This document shows, piece after piece, positions 37,579 through 45,284 of a stretch of 64,000 bases of DNA. The DNA comes from Candidatus Sulfidibacterium hydrothermale (GTDB lineage Bacteria > Bacteroidota > Bacteroidia > Bacteroidales > F082), in assembly GCF_020149915.1 (NCBI RefSeq), contig NZ_CP083760.1, positions 1,488,001-1,552,000 of the forward strand. The letters are read 5' to 3'. Numbering within the stretch: the first letter of the stretch is position 1; each line of letters opens with the position of its first letter. Below the pieces are notes generated by a model. The model made no database searches and was not told the DNA's origin. It was given only the letters and a program-made list of their open reading frames with translations. The translations under genes were made by a program, and so were the position numbers.

Positions 37579-39495
37579 ATGACAATCCCTTTTTTATTTG
37601 AAGAAAGCGTAAAAAAATATCCCGATAATGTTTTGGTTTGGGAAAAAGAAAATGGAGAGTACAAAGGAATTACTTTTCGCCAGATTCAGGAACAGGTATA
37701 CCATCTTGCGGCAGGATTGTCGGCAATCGGGGTGGAAAAAGGTGACCGTGTGGCGATGCTTTCGGAAGGACGCAGCGAGTGGCTGGTTGCAGAACTGGCT
37801 ATTCTTTATCTGGGAGCGGTAAATATTCCCCTTTCTGTAAAAATTAATGAGCCCAAAGAGCTGTCGTTCAGGATAAAACATGCTGAATGCCGTTGGGTGA
37901 TTTGTAGTGAACGGCAGGCTGACAAGGTGAGAAATATCCGGGACGATATTCCTAAAGCCCAAACTTTCATTGTGATAGGTCGTGCCAATACGCTTTCCGG
38001 CAACGAGAAGAGTTATCAGGATGTGTATGATAACGGAAAGAAAATCTTTCCGGAATGGAGAGCTGAACTGGAGACACGCTGGAAATCAATACAACCCGGT
38101 GACTTGGCCAACATCAGTTATACTTCCGGTACTACAGCCGATCCGAAAGGAATTATGCTGACCCACCGCAATTATACGGCCAATGTGGAACAAGCCAATT
38201 CGTTGATGACGGTTACGGAAGATTTTGTGACCCTGTTGATATTGCCCTGGGATCATTCGTTTGCACATACGGTAGGCCTTTATACGCTAATTCGTCAGGG
38301 GGCTTCCATGGCGGTGGTTGAATTGGGGAAAACCCCGATGGAAACACTGCGGAATATTCCTAAAAACATCAAAGAAATTAAGCCTACTTTTCTTTTGAGC
38401 GTTCCGGCCCTGTCAAAAAATTTCCGGAAAAATATTGAAGCGGGCATCCGGGCTAAAGGAAAAGTGACCGAAAAGCTGTTTCAGCAGGCCATGAAAGTGG
38501 CTTATACCTATAATGGAATTGGTTGGGACAAAGGAAAAGGCTGGCGAAAAGTGCTGAAACCCTTGGTGCAGTTATACGACAAAATTTTGTTCAGTAAAAT
38601 TCGCGAAGGTTTTGGCGGACGTCTCCGCTTTTTTATCGGTGGGGGTGCCTTGCTCGATATCGATTTGCAGCGGTTTTTCTATGCCATCGGAATTCCTGTT
38701 TATCAGGGATATGGACTTTCTGAAGCGTCTCCGGTTATTTCATCCAATAGTCCGGATAAGCATAAACTGGGTTCGTCCGGTTATTTGGTGAAAAATCTGG
38801 AGCTGAAGATTTGTGATGATAACGGAAAAGAATTACCGGTTGGCGAAAAAGGCGAAATTGTTATCCGTGGCGAAAATGTCATGAAGGGATATTGGAAAAA
38901 TGAAACGGCTACTGCAGAAACCATCAAAGAAGGATGGCTCCATACCGGAGATATGGGTTATATGGACAAGGATGGATTTTTGTATGTGCTCGGACGGTTT
39001 AAAAGCCTGCTGATTGGTAATGATGGCGAAAAATACAGCCCCGAAGGTATTGAAGAAGCCCTTGTTGAGCAGTCGCGTTACATCGAACAATGCATGTTGT
39101 ATAACAATCAGAATGCCTATACCATCGGATTGATCTATCCGAATATGCCGGCACTCAAAGCCGCATTAAAAGAGTTGGATCTGACGAGAGAGAATGCGGA
39201 TTATGACAAGATTATGCTGGAATTGATAAAAACAGACATCGATCAGTTTTTGCCCGGCGGAAAATATGAAAACATGTTTCCGGGACGGTGGTTGCCGGCA
39301 GCTGTGGGAATCATGGATGAACCGTTTACCGAAGAAAACCGTATGCTGAACTCTACCATGAAAATGGTGCGAAACCGGGTGGTGGAACATTATAAAGACC
39401 TGATTGATTACCTGTATTCCCCGGCCGGAAAAAATATTTTGAATGAGCGAAACATGGCGGCTATCCAAAAACTTTTCGGAAACAAATCGGATTAG
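37579..39495 (+). CDS. AMP-dependent long-chain acyl-CoA synthetase
   Basis: Cytosolic or membrane-associated acyl-activating enzyme of 638 residues. It has the P-loop SYTSGTTADPKGIMLTH, the adenylate-binding YQGYGLSEASPV, the hinge aspartate in WLHTGDMGYMDKDGFLYVLGR and the following KSLLIGNDGEKYSPEGIEE lysine region. It couples fatty acids to CoA through an acyl-adenylate. The substrate chain length is not determined by sequence alone. It stands alone; TATTTTG near 37539, one base short of consensus, may be its -7 box. Confidence 0.93.
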   Translation: MTIPFLFEESVKKYPDNVLVWEKENGEYKGITFRQIQEQVYHLAAGLSAIGVEKGDRVAMLSEGRSEWLVAELAILYLGAVNIPLSVKINEPKELSFRIKHAECRWVICSERQADKVRNIRDDIPKAQTFIVIGRANTLSGNEKSYQDVYDNGKKIFPEWRAELETRWKSIQPGDLANISYTSGTTADPKGIMLTHRNYTANVEQANSLMTVTEDFVTLLILPWDHSFAHTVGLYTLIRQGASMAVVELGKTPMETLRNIPKNIKEIKPTFLLSVPALSKNFRKNIEAGIRAKGKVTEKLFQQAMKVAYTYNGIGWDKGKGWRKVLKPLVQLYDKILFSKIREGFGGRLRFFIGGGALLDIDLQRFFYAIGIPVYQGYGLSEASPVISSNSPDKHKLGSSGYLVKNLELKICDDNGKELPVGEKGEIVIRGENVMKGYWKNETATAETIKEGWLHTGDMGYMDKDGFLYVLGRFKSLLIGNDGEKYSPEGIEEALVEQSRYIEQCMLYNNQNAYTIGLIYPNMPALKAALKELDLTRENADYDKIMLELIKTDIDQFLPGGKYENMFPGRWLPAAVGIMDEPFTEENRMLNSTMKMVRNRVVEHYKDLIDYLYSPAGKNILNERNMAAIQKLFGNKSD

Positions 39496-39716
39496 TTTTT
39501 AAGCCGGTCGGTCCCCGCCTTTTCTGAGATAAACAATTCTTGTTTTACCTTTATAAACAGAATGAGAATGTTCGGTAAAAACCGGACGCTTGTTCGTGTG
39601 GGTGAGGGATGTCTTGCTTTTTACCGGGAGAGGCCGGGTTAATTTAGATGCGCTATAAATTCACAGTCAAACAGAGATTTATCATTTTTTAAGAATCATT
39701 TTCTTTGGAGAATTTG

Positions 39717-39724
39717 TAATTTTG
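39717..39724 (+). promoter_or_regulatory. -7 promoter box of mdh
   Basis: TAATTTTG, exact TAnnTTTG, 38 bases upstream of the mdh ATG. The 220 bp before it (39496-39716) hold no recognisable gene, only a small imperfect hairpin near 39570-39590. Confidence 0.45.
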
Positions 39725-39762
39725 GATGAAAATTTAAGCGAGTTCATTTAAAAAATAAAGTC

Positions 39763-40701
39763 ATGAAAAAAGTAACTGTAGTAGGTGCAGGCGCCGTGGG
39801 TGCTACCTGTGCTGATGTTTTAGCCCAAAAGAATTTTCTCGATGAAGTGGTGATCGTTGATATTAAAGAAGGACTGGCCGAAGGCAAAGCCCTTGATATA
39901 TGGGAAAGTTCTGCTATTAATCATTTTGATACACGTGTAATTGGTTCTACCAATGATTATTCTAAAACTGAAGGATCGGATGTTGTGGTGATTACATCGG
40001 GTATTCCGCGTAAACCCGGAATGTCACGTGATGATTTGATTTCCACTAATGCCAAAATTGTAAAATCGGTTACCGATAATGTAATGGCCGCTTCGCCGGA
40101 TGCTATTATTATTGTGGTTTCCAATCCTTTGGACGTAATGACTTATGCTGCTCATATGGCTTCCGGAAAAGATGCCAGCAAAGTATTTGGTCAGGCTGGC
40201 GTATTGGATACTGCCCGCTATCGTGCTTTCATTGCCACTGAACTGAATGTTTCTCCAATGGATATTCAGGCTTTGCTGCTGGGTGGTCATGGTGATACCA
40301 TGGTTCCATTGCCGCGTTACACCACGGTTTCCGGTATTCCGGTTACTGAGCTGATTCCTAAAGAACGTTTGGATGCCATTGTTGAACGGACCAAAAAAGG
40401 TGGTGGCGAAATTGTAAACCTGTTGGGTACTTCTGCCTGGTATGCTCCGGGTGCTTCTGCTGCACAGATGGTAGAGTCAGTTATCCTGAACCAGAACCAT
40501 ATCTTCCCCTGCTGTGTGCGTCTTGACGGACAATGGGGCGAAAAAGATGTCTATCTGGGTTCACCGGTGAAACTGGGACGTAATGGAATTGAAGAAATCA
40601 TTGAAATTGAACTGAATGACGAAGAATTGGCTCTGTTGCACGCTTCTTCGCAACACGTGAAAGACGTGATGAAGGTTTATGATGATATGAAACTGTTCTA
40701 A
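39763..40701 (+). CDS. mdh: malate dehydrogenase (LDH-like type)
   Basis: NAD-dependent enzyme of 312 residues interconverting malate and oxaloacetate. It has the nucleotide-binding VVGAGAVGATCADVLA, the substrate-specificity loop IPRKPGMSRDDL with Arg residues typical of malate rather than lactate enzymes, VSNPLDVMTYAA, GVLDTARYR and the catalytic His in LLGGHGDTMVPLPR. Single gene with a terminator just downstream. Together with maeB it handles malate in this genome. Confidence 0.97.
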   Translation: MKKVTVVGAGAVGATCADVLAQKNFLDEVVIVDIKEGLAEGKALDIWESSAINHFDTRVIGSTNDYSKTEGSDVVVITSGIPRKPGMSRDDLISTNAKIVKSVTDNVMAASPDAIIIVVSNPLDVMTYAAHMASGKDASKVFGQAGVLDTARYRAFIATELNVSPMDIQALLLGGHGDTMVPLPRYTTVSGIPVTELIPKERLDAIVERTKKGGGEIVNLLGTSAWYAPGASAAQMVESVILNQNHIFPCCVRLDGQWGEKDVYLGSPVKLGRNGIEEIIEIELNDEELALLHASSQHVKDVMKVYDDMKLF

Positions 40702-40724
40702 AAGAGTATTCATAACTCTGATTT

Positions 40725-40757
40725 AAAAGCGTTTCCTTTTGGGAAACGCTTTTTTTG
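40725..40757 (+). terminator. intrinsic terminator of mdh
   Basis: A 12-bp stem AAAAGCGTTTCC (40725-40736) with its complement (40742-40753) and a T run of seven. Confidence 0.92.
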
Positions 40758-40784
40758 TATCTTGACTTCAAAAAACAAAAGCCT

Positions 40785-41477
40785 ATGAAATGCTTGGTGG
40801 TTTTAACCGGTGCCGGGATGAGTGCCGAAAGCGGGATCCGTACTTTTCGGGATAGTAACGGCTTGTGGAATAATTACCGGATTGAGGAAGTGGCTTCGCC
40901 GGAAGCCTGGGAAAAACATCCGGAAGTGGTACTGGAATTTTATAACCAGCGCCGGAAACAATTGTTTGAAGTGGAACCCAATGCCGGACATCGTGCCTTG
41001 GTGCGGTTAGAAGAAAAATTTGATGTACAGATTATTACCCAGAATGTGGATGATCTGCATGAGCGGGCCGGTTCGTCACATGTTCTTCATCTGCATGGCG
41101 AATTGAAAAAAGCCCGTAGCACAGTAGATCCGGATTTGGTCTATGAACTCGACCATTGGGAGCTGAAAATGGGAGATACCTGCGAAAAAGGTTCCCAGCT
41201 CAGACCGCATATTGTTTGGTTTGGCGAGCCGGTTCCCCTGTTTGATCAAGCGGTACAAATAGCAAAAACTGCGGATATTTTTTTGGTGATTGGAACTTCG
41301 CTGGTGGTTTATCCGGCTGCCGGATTGATTCGATATGTCGAAAGGGATGTGCCCAAATTTTATGTGGATCCGCAGGCTTTTCCGGTACACGGGGTGCCAA
41401 AACTTGAAGTGATCCGTGAAAAAGCAGGAAAAGTATTGCCTAAATTAGTTGAAAAAATGTTAAATCGGTTTGCCTGA
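40785..41477 (+). CDS. NAD-dependent protein deacylase, Sir2 family class III, zinc ribbon degenerate
   Basis: A 230-residue sirtuin. The NAD-binding TGAGMSAESGIRTFRDSNG, TQNVDDLHERAG and catalytic His in LHLHGEL are intact. The FYNQRR stretch supplies the Tyr-x-x-Arg pair that marks class III (desuccinylase/demalonylase-type) sirtuins. The usual four zinc cysteines are not there: only one Cys remains in the ribbon segment (KKARSTVDP ... GDTCEKGSQ). This zinc-less form is familiar from Bacteroidota. ATG 40785 is preferred because an upstream ATG at 40755 lies at the foot of the mdh terminator. Confidence 0.92.
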   Translation: MKCLVVLTGAGMSAESGIRTFRDSNGLWNNYRIEEVASPEAWEKHPEVVLEFYNQRRKQLFEVEPNAGHRALVRLEEKFDVQIITQNVDDLHERAGSSHVLHLHGELKKARSTVDPDLVYELDHWELKMGDTCEKGSQLRPHIVWFGEPVPLFDQAVQIAKTADIFLVIGTSLVVYPAAGLIRYVERDVPKFYVDPQAFPVHGVPKLEVIREKAGKVLPKLVEKMLNRFA

Positions 41478-41608
41478 CCAGTTTTTTTGTATTTTTGACA
41501 CTCTTTGTGGACAGGGAAAAGGAAGTAAAAGCAAAGTGGTTGTCTCGTATTACTGGGTGTGCTACTTTGTGATTACCTTGTAAGTAGTAATTTCTAAATT
41601 TTAAACAA

Positions 41609-42073
41609 ATGAAAAAAATGGTTTTACCCGCTTTGGGTATGTTTATGGCTTTGGTTTTATTTTCCATGACCGGCTGTTCCAAGAGTGATGATCAGGCAGA
41701 AAAAGATCACGAACTGATTCTGGATTACGTAGCTTCTCATCAATTGAATGGTGAGTTTACAGAGTCCGGACTTTATTATGTAATTGAAGACAGTGGTTCG
41801 TCAGTCCATCCGGATATGAGTTCAACCTGTACTGTCGATTATACGGGTTATTTTATGGATGACCGGATTTTTGATCAGGGAACAGATGTTTCGTTTACCT
41901 TACCGGAAGTGATTGACGGATGGCAAGAAGGATTGCCGCTTATTGGCGAAGGTGGAAAAATAACCTTGCTGATTCCCTCGGCTGCTGCGTATGGAGAAAG
42001 CGGCGCGGGCATAATACCTCCGAATACTGTGCTGGGATTCGATGTGACTTTGCATACCGTTTCAAACGAATAA
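41609..42073 (+). CDS. FKBP-type peptidyl-prolyl isomerase lipoprotein
   Basis: Exported lipoprotein of 154 residues with lipobox MTGC. After a short linker the FKBP fold covers about residues 55-152. It shows VDYTGYFMDDRIFDQG, the strand EVIDGWQEGLPLIGEGGKI, IPSAAAYGESG and IPPNTVLGFDVTL. The drug- and proline-binding positions are largely kept (Tyr, Phe, Asp, Trp, Tyr). It probably catalyses proline isomerisation of exported proteins. A strong hairpin follows its stop. Confidence 0.93.
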   Translation: MKKMVLPALGMFMALVLFSMTGCSKSDDQAEKDHELILDYVASHQLNGEFTESGLYYVIEDSGSSVHPDMSSTCTVDYTGYFMDDRIFDQGTDVSFTLPEVIDGWQEGLPLIGEGGKITLLIPSAAAYGESGAGIIPPNTVLGFDVTLHTVSNE

Positions 42074-42105
42074 TGTTTGATCTAACAGCGGTGTAAACCG
42101 AAATG

Positions 42106-42135
42106 TATCCACTACATTTTCAAATGTAGTGGGTA
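42106..42135 (+). terminator. stem-loop after the FKBP gene
   Basis: Stem CCACTACATTT (42109-42119) with its complement (42122-42132), extended by further pairs, 2-base loop. Only a weak T-rich stretch follows. Confidence 0.7.
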
Positions 42136-42189
42136 TAATTTATCGGGCTTTGCCACGGTGAATGGTTTATTTTTTGCATCTTTGTCCTG

Positions 42190-43971
42190 ATGAAATTACA
42201 GAGTTTTTTCCGGAAAGTACTGTTGTTTTCGTTGGTGGTTTTGATGGTTGCAGCTTTGTTCCGTTGTGCCAACGTAATGGCCCCAACAGGAGGCCCAAAG
42301 GATGTTACTCCGCCTAAAATTGTGGAAGCGGTTCCTCCTAACCACAGTACGGGTTTTACAGGAAATAAATTCAGCCTGACTTTTGATGAATATGTACAGC
42401 TGAAAGAAATTGGCAAACAGTTGCTTGTTTCGCCTCCCATGCTAAAGCCGCCTGATTTTCGGATACGGAAAAAAACTTTGATTGTCCGTTTTAATGAGCC
42501 GCTTAAGCCCAATACGACTTATTCCGTATTTTTTGGTGATGCCATTCAGGATGTGGATGAAGGAAATCCTTTACACAATTTCACCTACGTTTTTTCAACG
42601 GGTAAAAAAATCGATTCGTTAAGCCTGCGGGGAAAAGTAGTTGATGCCCGTGATCTGAAACCGGTGGACGGCGTTTTTGTCATGTTGTACAAAAATGATA
42701 ATGATACCGTTCCTTTTGATAGTTTGCCGTTACGGGTTAAGCCTTATTATTTGAGTAAAACCGATAAAAACGGAAAATTCTTTTTTAACGGACTGGCCGA
42801 TACATCGTATTTGATTTTTGCCCTGAAAGATCAGAACTATAGTCTGACCTACGATCAGCCGGGAGAAGATATTGCTTTTCTTGATTCATTGGTTACCCCG
42901 CAATACCGTCCGAAACCACATATCGATACGGTTTTGCTGGATTCGCTGACTAAAGGACTGCCTTCTGATTCTGCTCAAATGATTTCCGATTCTTTATGGA
43001 AAGTTGCTGATTCATTGGCTAATAGTAAGCTGACGCCGTATCAGCTGTATCTTTTTAAAGAAACTCCGAAGGTGCAGCAGATAGAAGAAATTTCTTTGGC
43101 CCGGCTCAACACCATCCGGTTTGTTTTTCGGATTCCGGCAAAGAATATTACGATTCATTCCCTTCATTATCATCCGGAAAATGTTTGGTACCGGAGCGAA
43201 TGGACCAAAAACCGCGATACGCTTTTTTGGTATTTACGTATTCCTCATCCGGATACGCTGGACCTTTTGGTGATGAACGGGAAAGATACACTTGAGAATA
43301 AAAGTTTGCGGGTTGTTCCGCGCCGGGGGCTTACAGGAAGAAAACGAAAACATCACAAGAAAAAAGTGGTGTATTTGTCATGGAAGGCCAATCATGATGG
43401 AAATATAAAACCCGGCGAAAAACTGGTACTTACTTTTGGTCAACCTGTTGAAAAGATTATTGACGATTCTATTTTGCTGGTTCAAAATAAAGATTCTGTC
43501 TGGCATCCGGCTTACTCTTTTCTCGACGATTTGCACCGGAAAGTATATTTTCCGATGAAAATAAAAGATGAGAGTTCCTATAAGCTGATTATTCCCGACT
43601 CATCGGTAATCGACTGGAATGGTTTTTATAATAAAAAGATTGTCATTGTTTTAAGGGCAAAACCCTTGAAAGATTACGGAGAGATAAATGTAAAGGTTCA
43701 GCCCAAACAAACCGGACATTATATTTTTAAGCTGCTGGACGCCAAAGGAAATCTGATTGCTGTAAGGTATTTTGCGTCTCCTACAACCTTGCATTTTGTC
43801 CGGATGAATCCCGGAAAATACCGGTTCAAGATTATTTTTGACACCAATGGAAATAAAAAATGGGATCCGGGCAATTATCTTCAGAAAAAACTTCCCGAAA
43901 AAGTAATTTACTTTGGTAAGACCATCCAGTTACGTGCTAACTGGGATATGAATGAAACGTGGAAATTCTGA
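42190..43971 (+). CDS. Ig-like domain lipoprotein (Bacteroidota envelope protein)
   Basis: A 593-residue protein with a signal segment and a possible lipobox around LFRC (residue about 26). The N-terminal 100 residues form a Big_5/SbsA-type Ig-like domain (PPKIVEAVPPNHSTGF, LKPNTTYSVFFGDAIQD). A carboxypeptidase-regulatory-like domain follows (LRGKVVDARDLKPVDGVFVMLYK). The rest is beta-rich, ending with KYRFKIIFDTNGNKKWDPG. Similar genes are widespread in Bacteroidota without a known function. An imperfect -7 box (CATCTTTG) ends 5 bases before the ATG, hinting at a leaderless mRNA. Confidence 0.87.
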   Translation: MKLQSFFRKVLLFSLVVLMVAALFRCANVMAPTGGPKDVTPPKIVEAVPPNHSTGFTGNKFSLTFDEYVQLKEIGKQLLVSPPMLKPPDFRIRKKTLIVRFNEPLKPNTTYSVFFGDAIQDVDEGNPLHNFTYVFSTGKKIDSLSLRGKVVDARDLKPVDGVFVMLYKNDNDTVPFDSLPLRVKPYYLSKTDKNGKFFFNGLADTSYLIFALKDQNYSLTYDQPGEDIAFLDSLVTPQYRPKPHIDTVLLDSLTKGLPSDSAQMISDSLWKVADSLANSKLTPYQLYLFKETPKVQQIEEISLARLNTIRFVFRIPAKNITIHSLHYHPENVWYRSEWTKNRDTLFWYLRIPHPDTLDLLVMNGKDTLENKSLRVVPRRGLTGRKRKHHKKKVVYLSWKANHDGNIKPGEKLVLTFGQPVEKIIDDSILLVQNKDSVWHPAYSFLDDLHRKVYFPMKIKDESSYKLIIPDSSVIDWNGFYNKKIVIVLRAKPLKDYGEINVKVQPKQTGHYIFKLLDAKGNLIAVRYFASPTTLHFVRMNPGKYRFKIIFDTNGNKKWDPGNYLQKKLPEKVIYFGKTIQLRANWDMNETWKF

Positions 43972-43986
43972 TTTTGTGGAAGACTA

Positions 43987-44286
43987 TTATTCTTCGTTAC
44001 ACCGGTTGATGCATTCGATAATTTCCATTAACGTGTTGCTCCGGAGTGAATAAAAAATCTTTTTTCCGTCGCGTTTTGAAACCAGAACATTTTTATTTTT
44101 CAAAATATTGAGATGGTGTGAAGCCGTTGCTTGTTCTATTTTTAACGTTTTATAAATCTCAGTAACACTCAAAGGCTTGCCTTGAGCCAGTAATTCCAGA
44201 ATAGCAATGCGTAATGGGTGAGAAATGGCTCTTAATTTCCCGGCTGCCATTTCCAGTTTCTCGATGTTAATTTCAAAGTTTGCCAT
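43987..44286 (-). CDS. ArsR-family winged-helix transcription regulator
   Basis: Small DNA-binding repressor of 99 residues. The winged helix is clear: LRAISHPLRIAILELLAQG, the recognition helix IEQATASHHLNILKNKNV and the wing RDGKKIFYSL. The metal site of ArsR/SmtB (ELCVCDL) is not present (LSVTEIYKTL in that place), so it probably responds to something other than arsenic; the Cys near the end (ECINRC) could be redox- or metal-sensitive. No target operon adjoins it. Start 44286 (MANF) is chosen because the -7 box overlaps the upstream ATG at 44307. Confidence 0.88.
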   Translation of the reverse strand: MANFEINIEKLEMAAGKLRAISHPLRIAILELLAQGKPLSVTEIYKTLKIEQATASHHLNILKNKNVLVSKRDGKKIFYSLRSNTLMEIIECINRCNEE

Positions 44287-44304
44287 AATGATGATATTTT
44301 TCTG

Positions 44305-44312
44305 CAAAAATA
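44305..44312 (-). promoter_or_regulatory. -7 promoter box of the ArsR gene
   Basis: TATTTTTG on the minus strand. A TTTG lies at 44330-44327, but the spacing of 14 is shorter than the usual 18-19. Confidence 0.45.
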
Positions 44313-44583
44313 GAATAATTTTTTTACAAAGAAATAAATATGTATATATGTTAGCTATATCTATGTTTTTATACTGGGTCTAAATAAGAAAGAATCAGAT
44401 ATAAAAAAAGAGTGGCTGTTCGGCTACTTTTCATAATCAATTGTTTTTTTAGGAGTTAATAACAGAATGAAAGTTTATGCACATTTAAGTACATTTGGTT
44501 TTTTCTGACTCATAAGCCGAAATAAAAACCAAAAGAGCTTAAATATTGGTCAGTACACAGAAAAAGGTAAAATAAAAAATAAA
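44313..44583. other. intergenic A+T-rich stretch
   Basis: About 270 bp of very A+T-rich DNA between the ArsR gene and the duplicated FISUMP promoter region. I see no ORF, RNA or repeat that I can name. Confidence 0.4.
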
Positions 44584-45284
44584 AAACTGATATACAATGT
44601 ATAATGAAGTTAATTCTTAAATAATGCAAAAATATTAGTGGTTAAGTTTAAATAGATATTTTTTTTTGCTAATTTGCAATTTTTAAATTTGTAGTTTATA
44701 TGTTGTATATATGTAAAGCCATTCATATGAACGAATTACAATATTATACTATGAATAGAATAATTCAGATTAATCTTTATAACAGAACCTTGTATCATGA
44801 AAAATTTTTTACTAATCCTATTAATTCTTTTTTCATTTAATGCACTGTATTCGCAAGATGTCATTTATACCATTAATGGAAAAATAGATAATCAGAACAC
44901 TTCCCTTGATTCCATTCTTGTGGAAAATTTAACCAACAATACCCGACTTTTATTCAAAAACCTTCCGGATTTACCCGATTACAATATCAATTTAACAAAA
45001 CAGGCCTTTTGGGGTGCCACGGGAATACACAACTTAAAAGAATCATCAGCCTTTTCCACGTATATTAATACCCCCGGATTATTGAGCCTTGCCTGTAATA
45101 TAAACGATTTTTCATCATTAAACATCTTTGTTTATAATATGCAGGGACAAAGGGTATATGCTGCCAGCAATGTAAGGTTAAACAGAAATAGCCTGATCAA
45201 CTTTCATTTTGGGTCCCCCGGATTATACCTGGTTGAAATAAAATCGGATTTAGGTATTCAGACTTTTAAAGGCGCAGGGTTAAA
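44584..45284 (+). repeat. direct repeat, copy 1 (promoter region plus first 162 codons of a FISUMP gene)
   Basis: About 700 bp that recurs almost unchanged at 47420-48120 with a constant offset of 2836 bp and no gaps. Only two base differences are visible in the 213 bp before the ATG, and the coding part is near identical until about residue 163. The two genes remain clearly homologous after that but diverge steadily. Confidence 0.95.
44684..44691 (+). promoter_or_regulatory. -7 promoter box of the first FISUMP gene
   Basis: TAAATTTG, exact TAnnTTTG match, about 105 bases before the ATG. TTTG at 44665-44668 is 15 bases upstream, a little short. The identical box recurs at 47520-47527 before the second gene. 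The leader would be about 100 bases. Confidence 0.45.
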
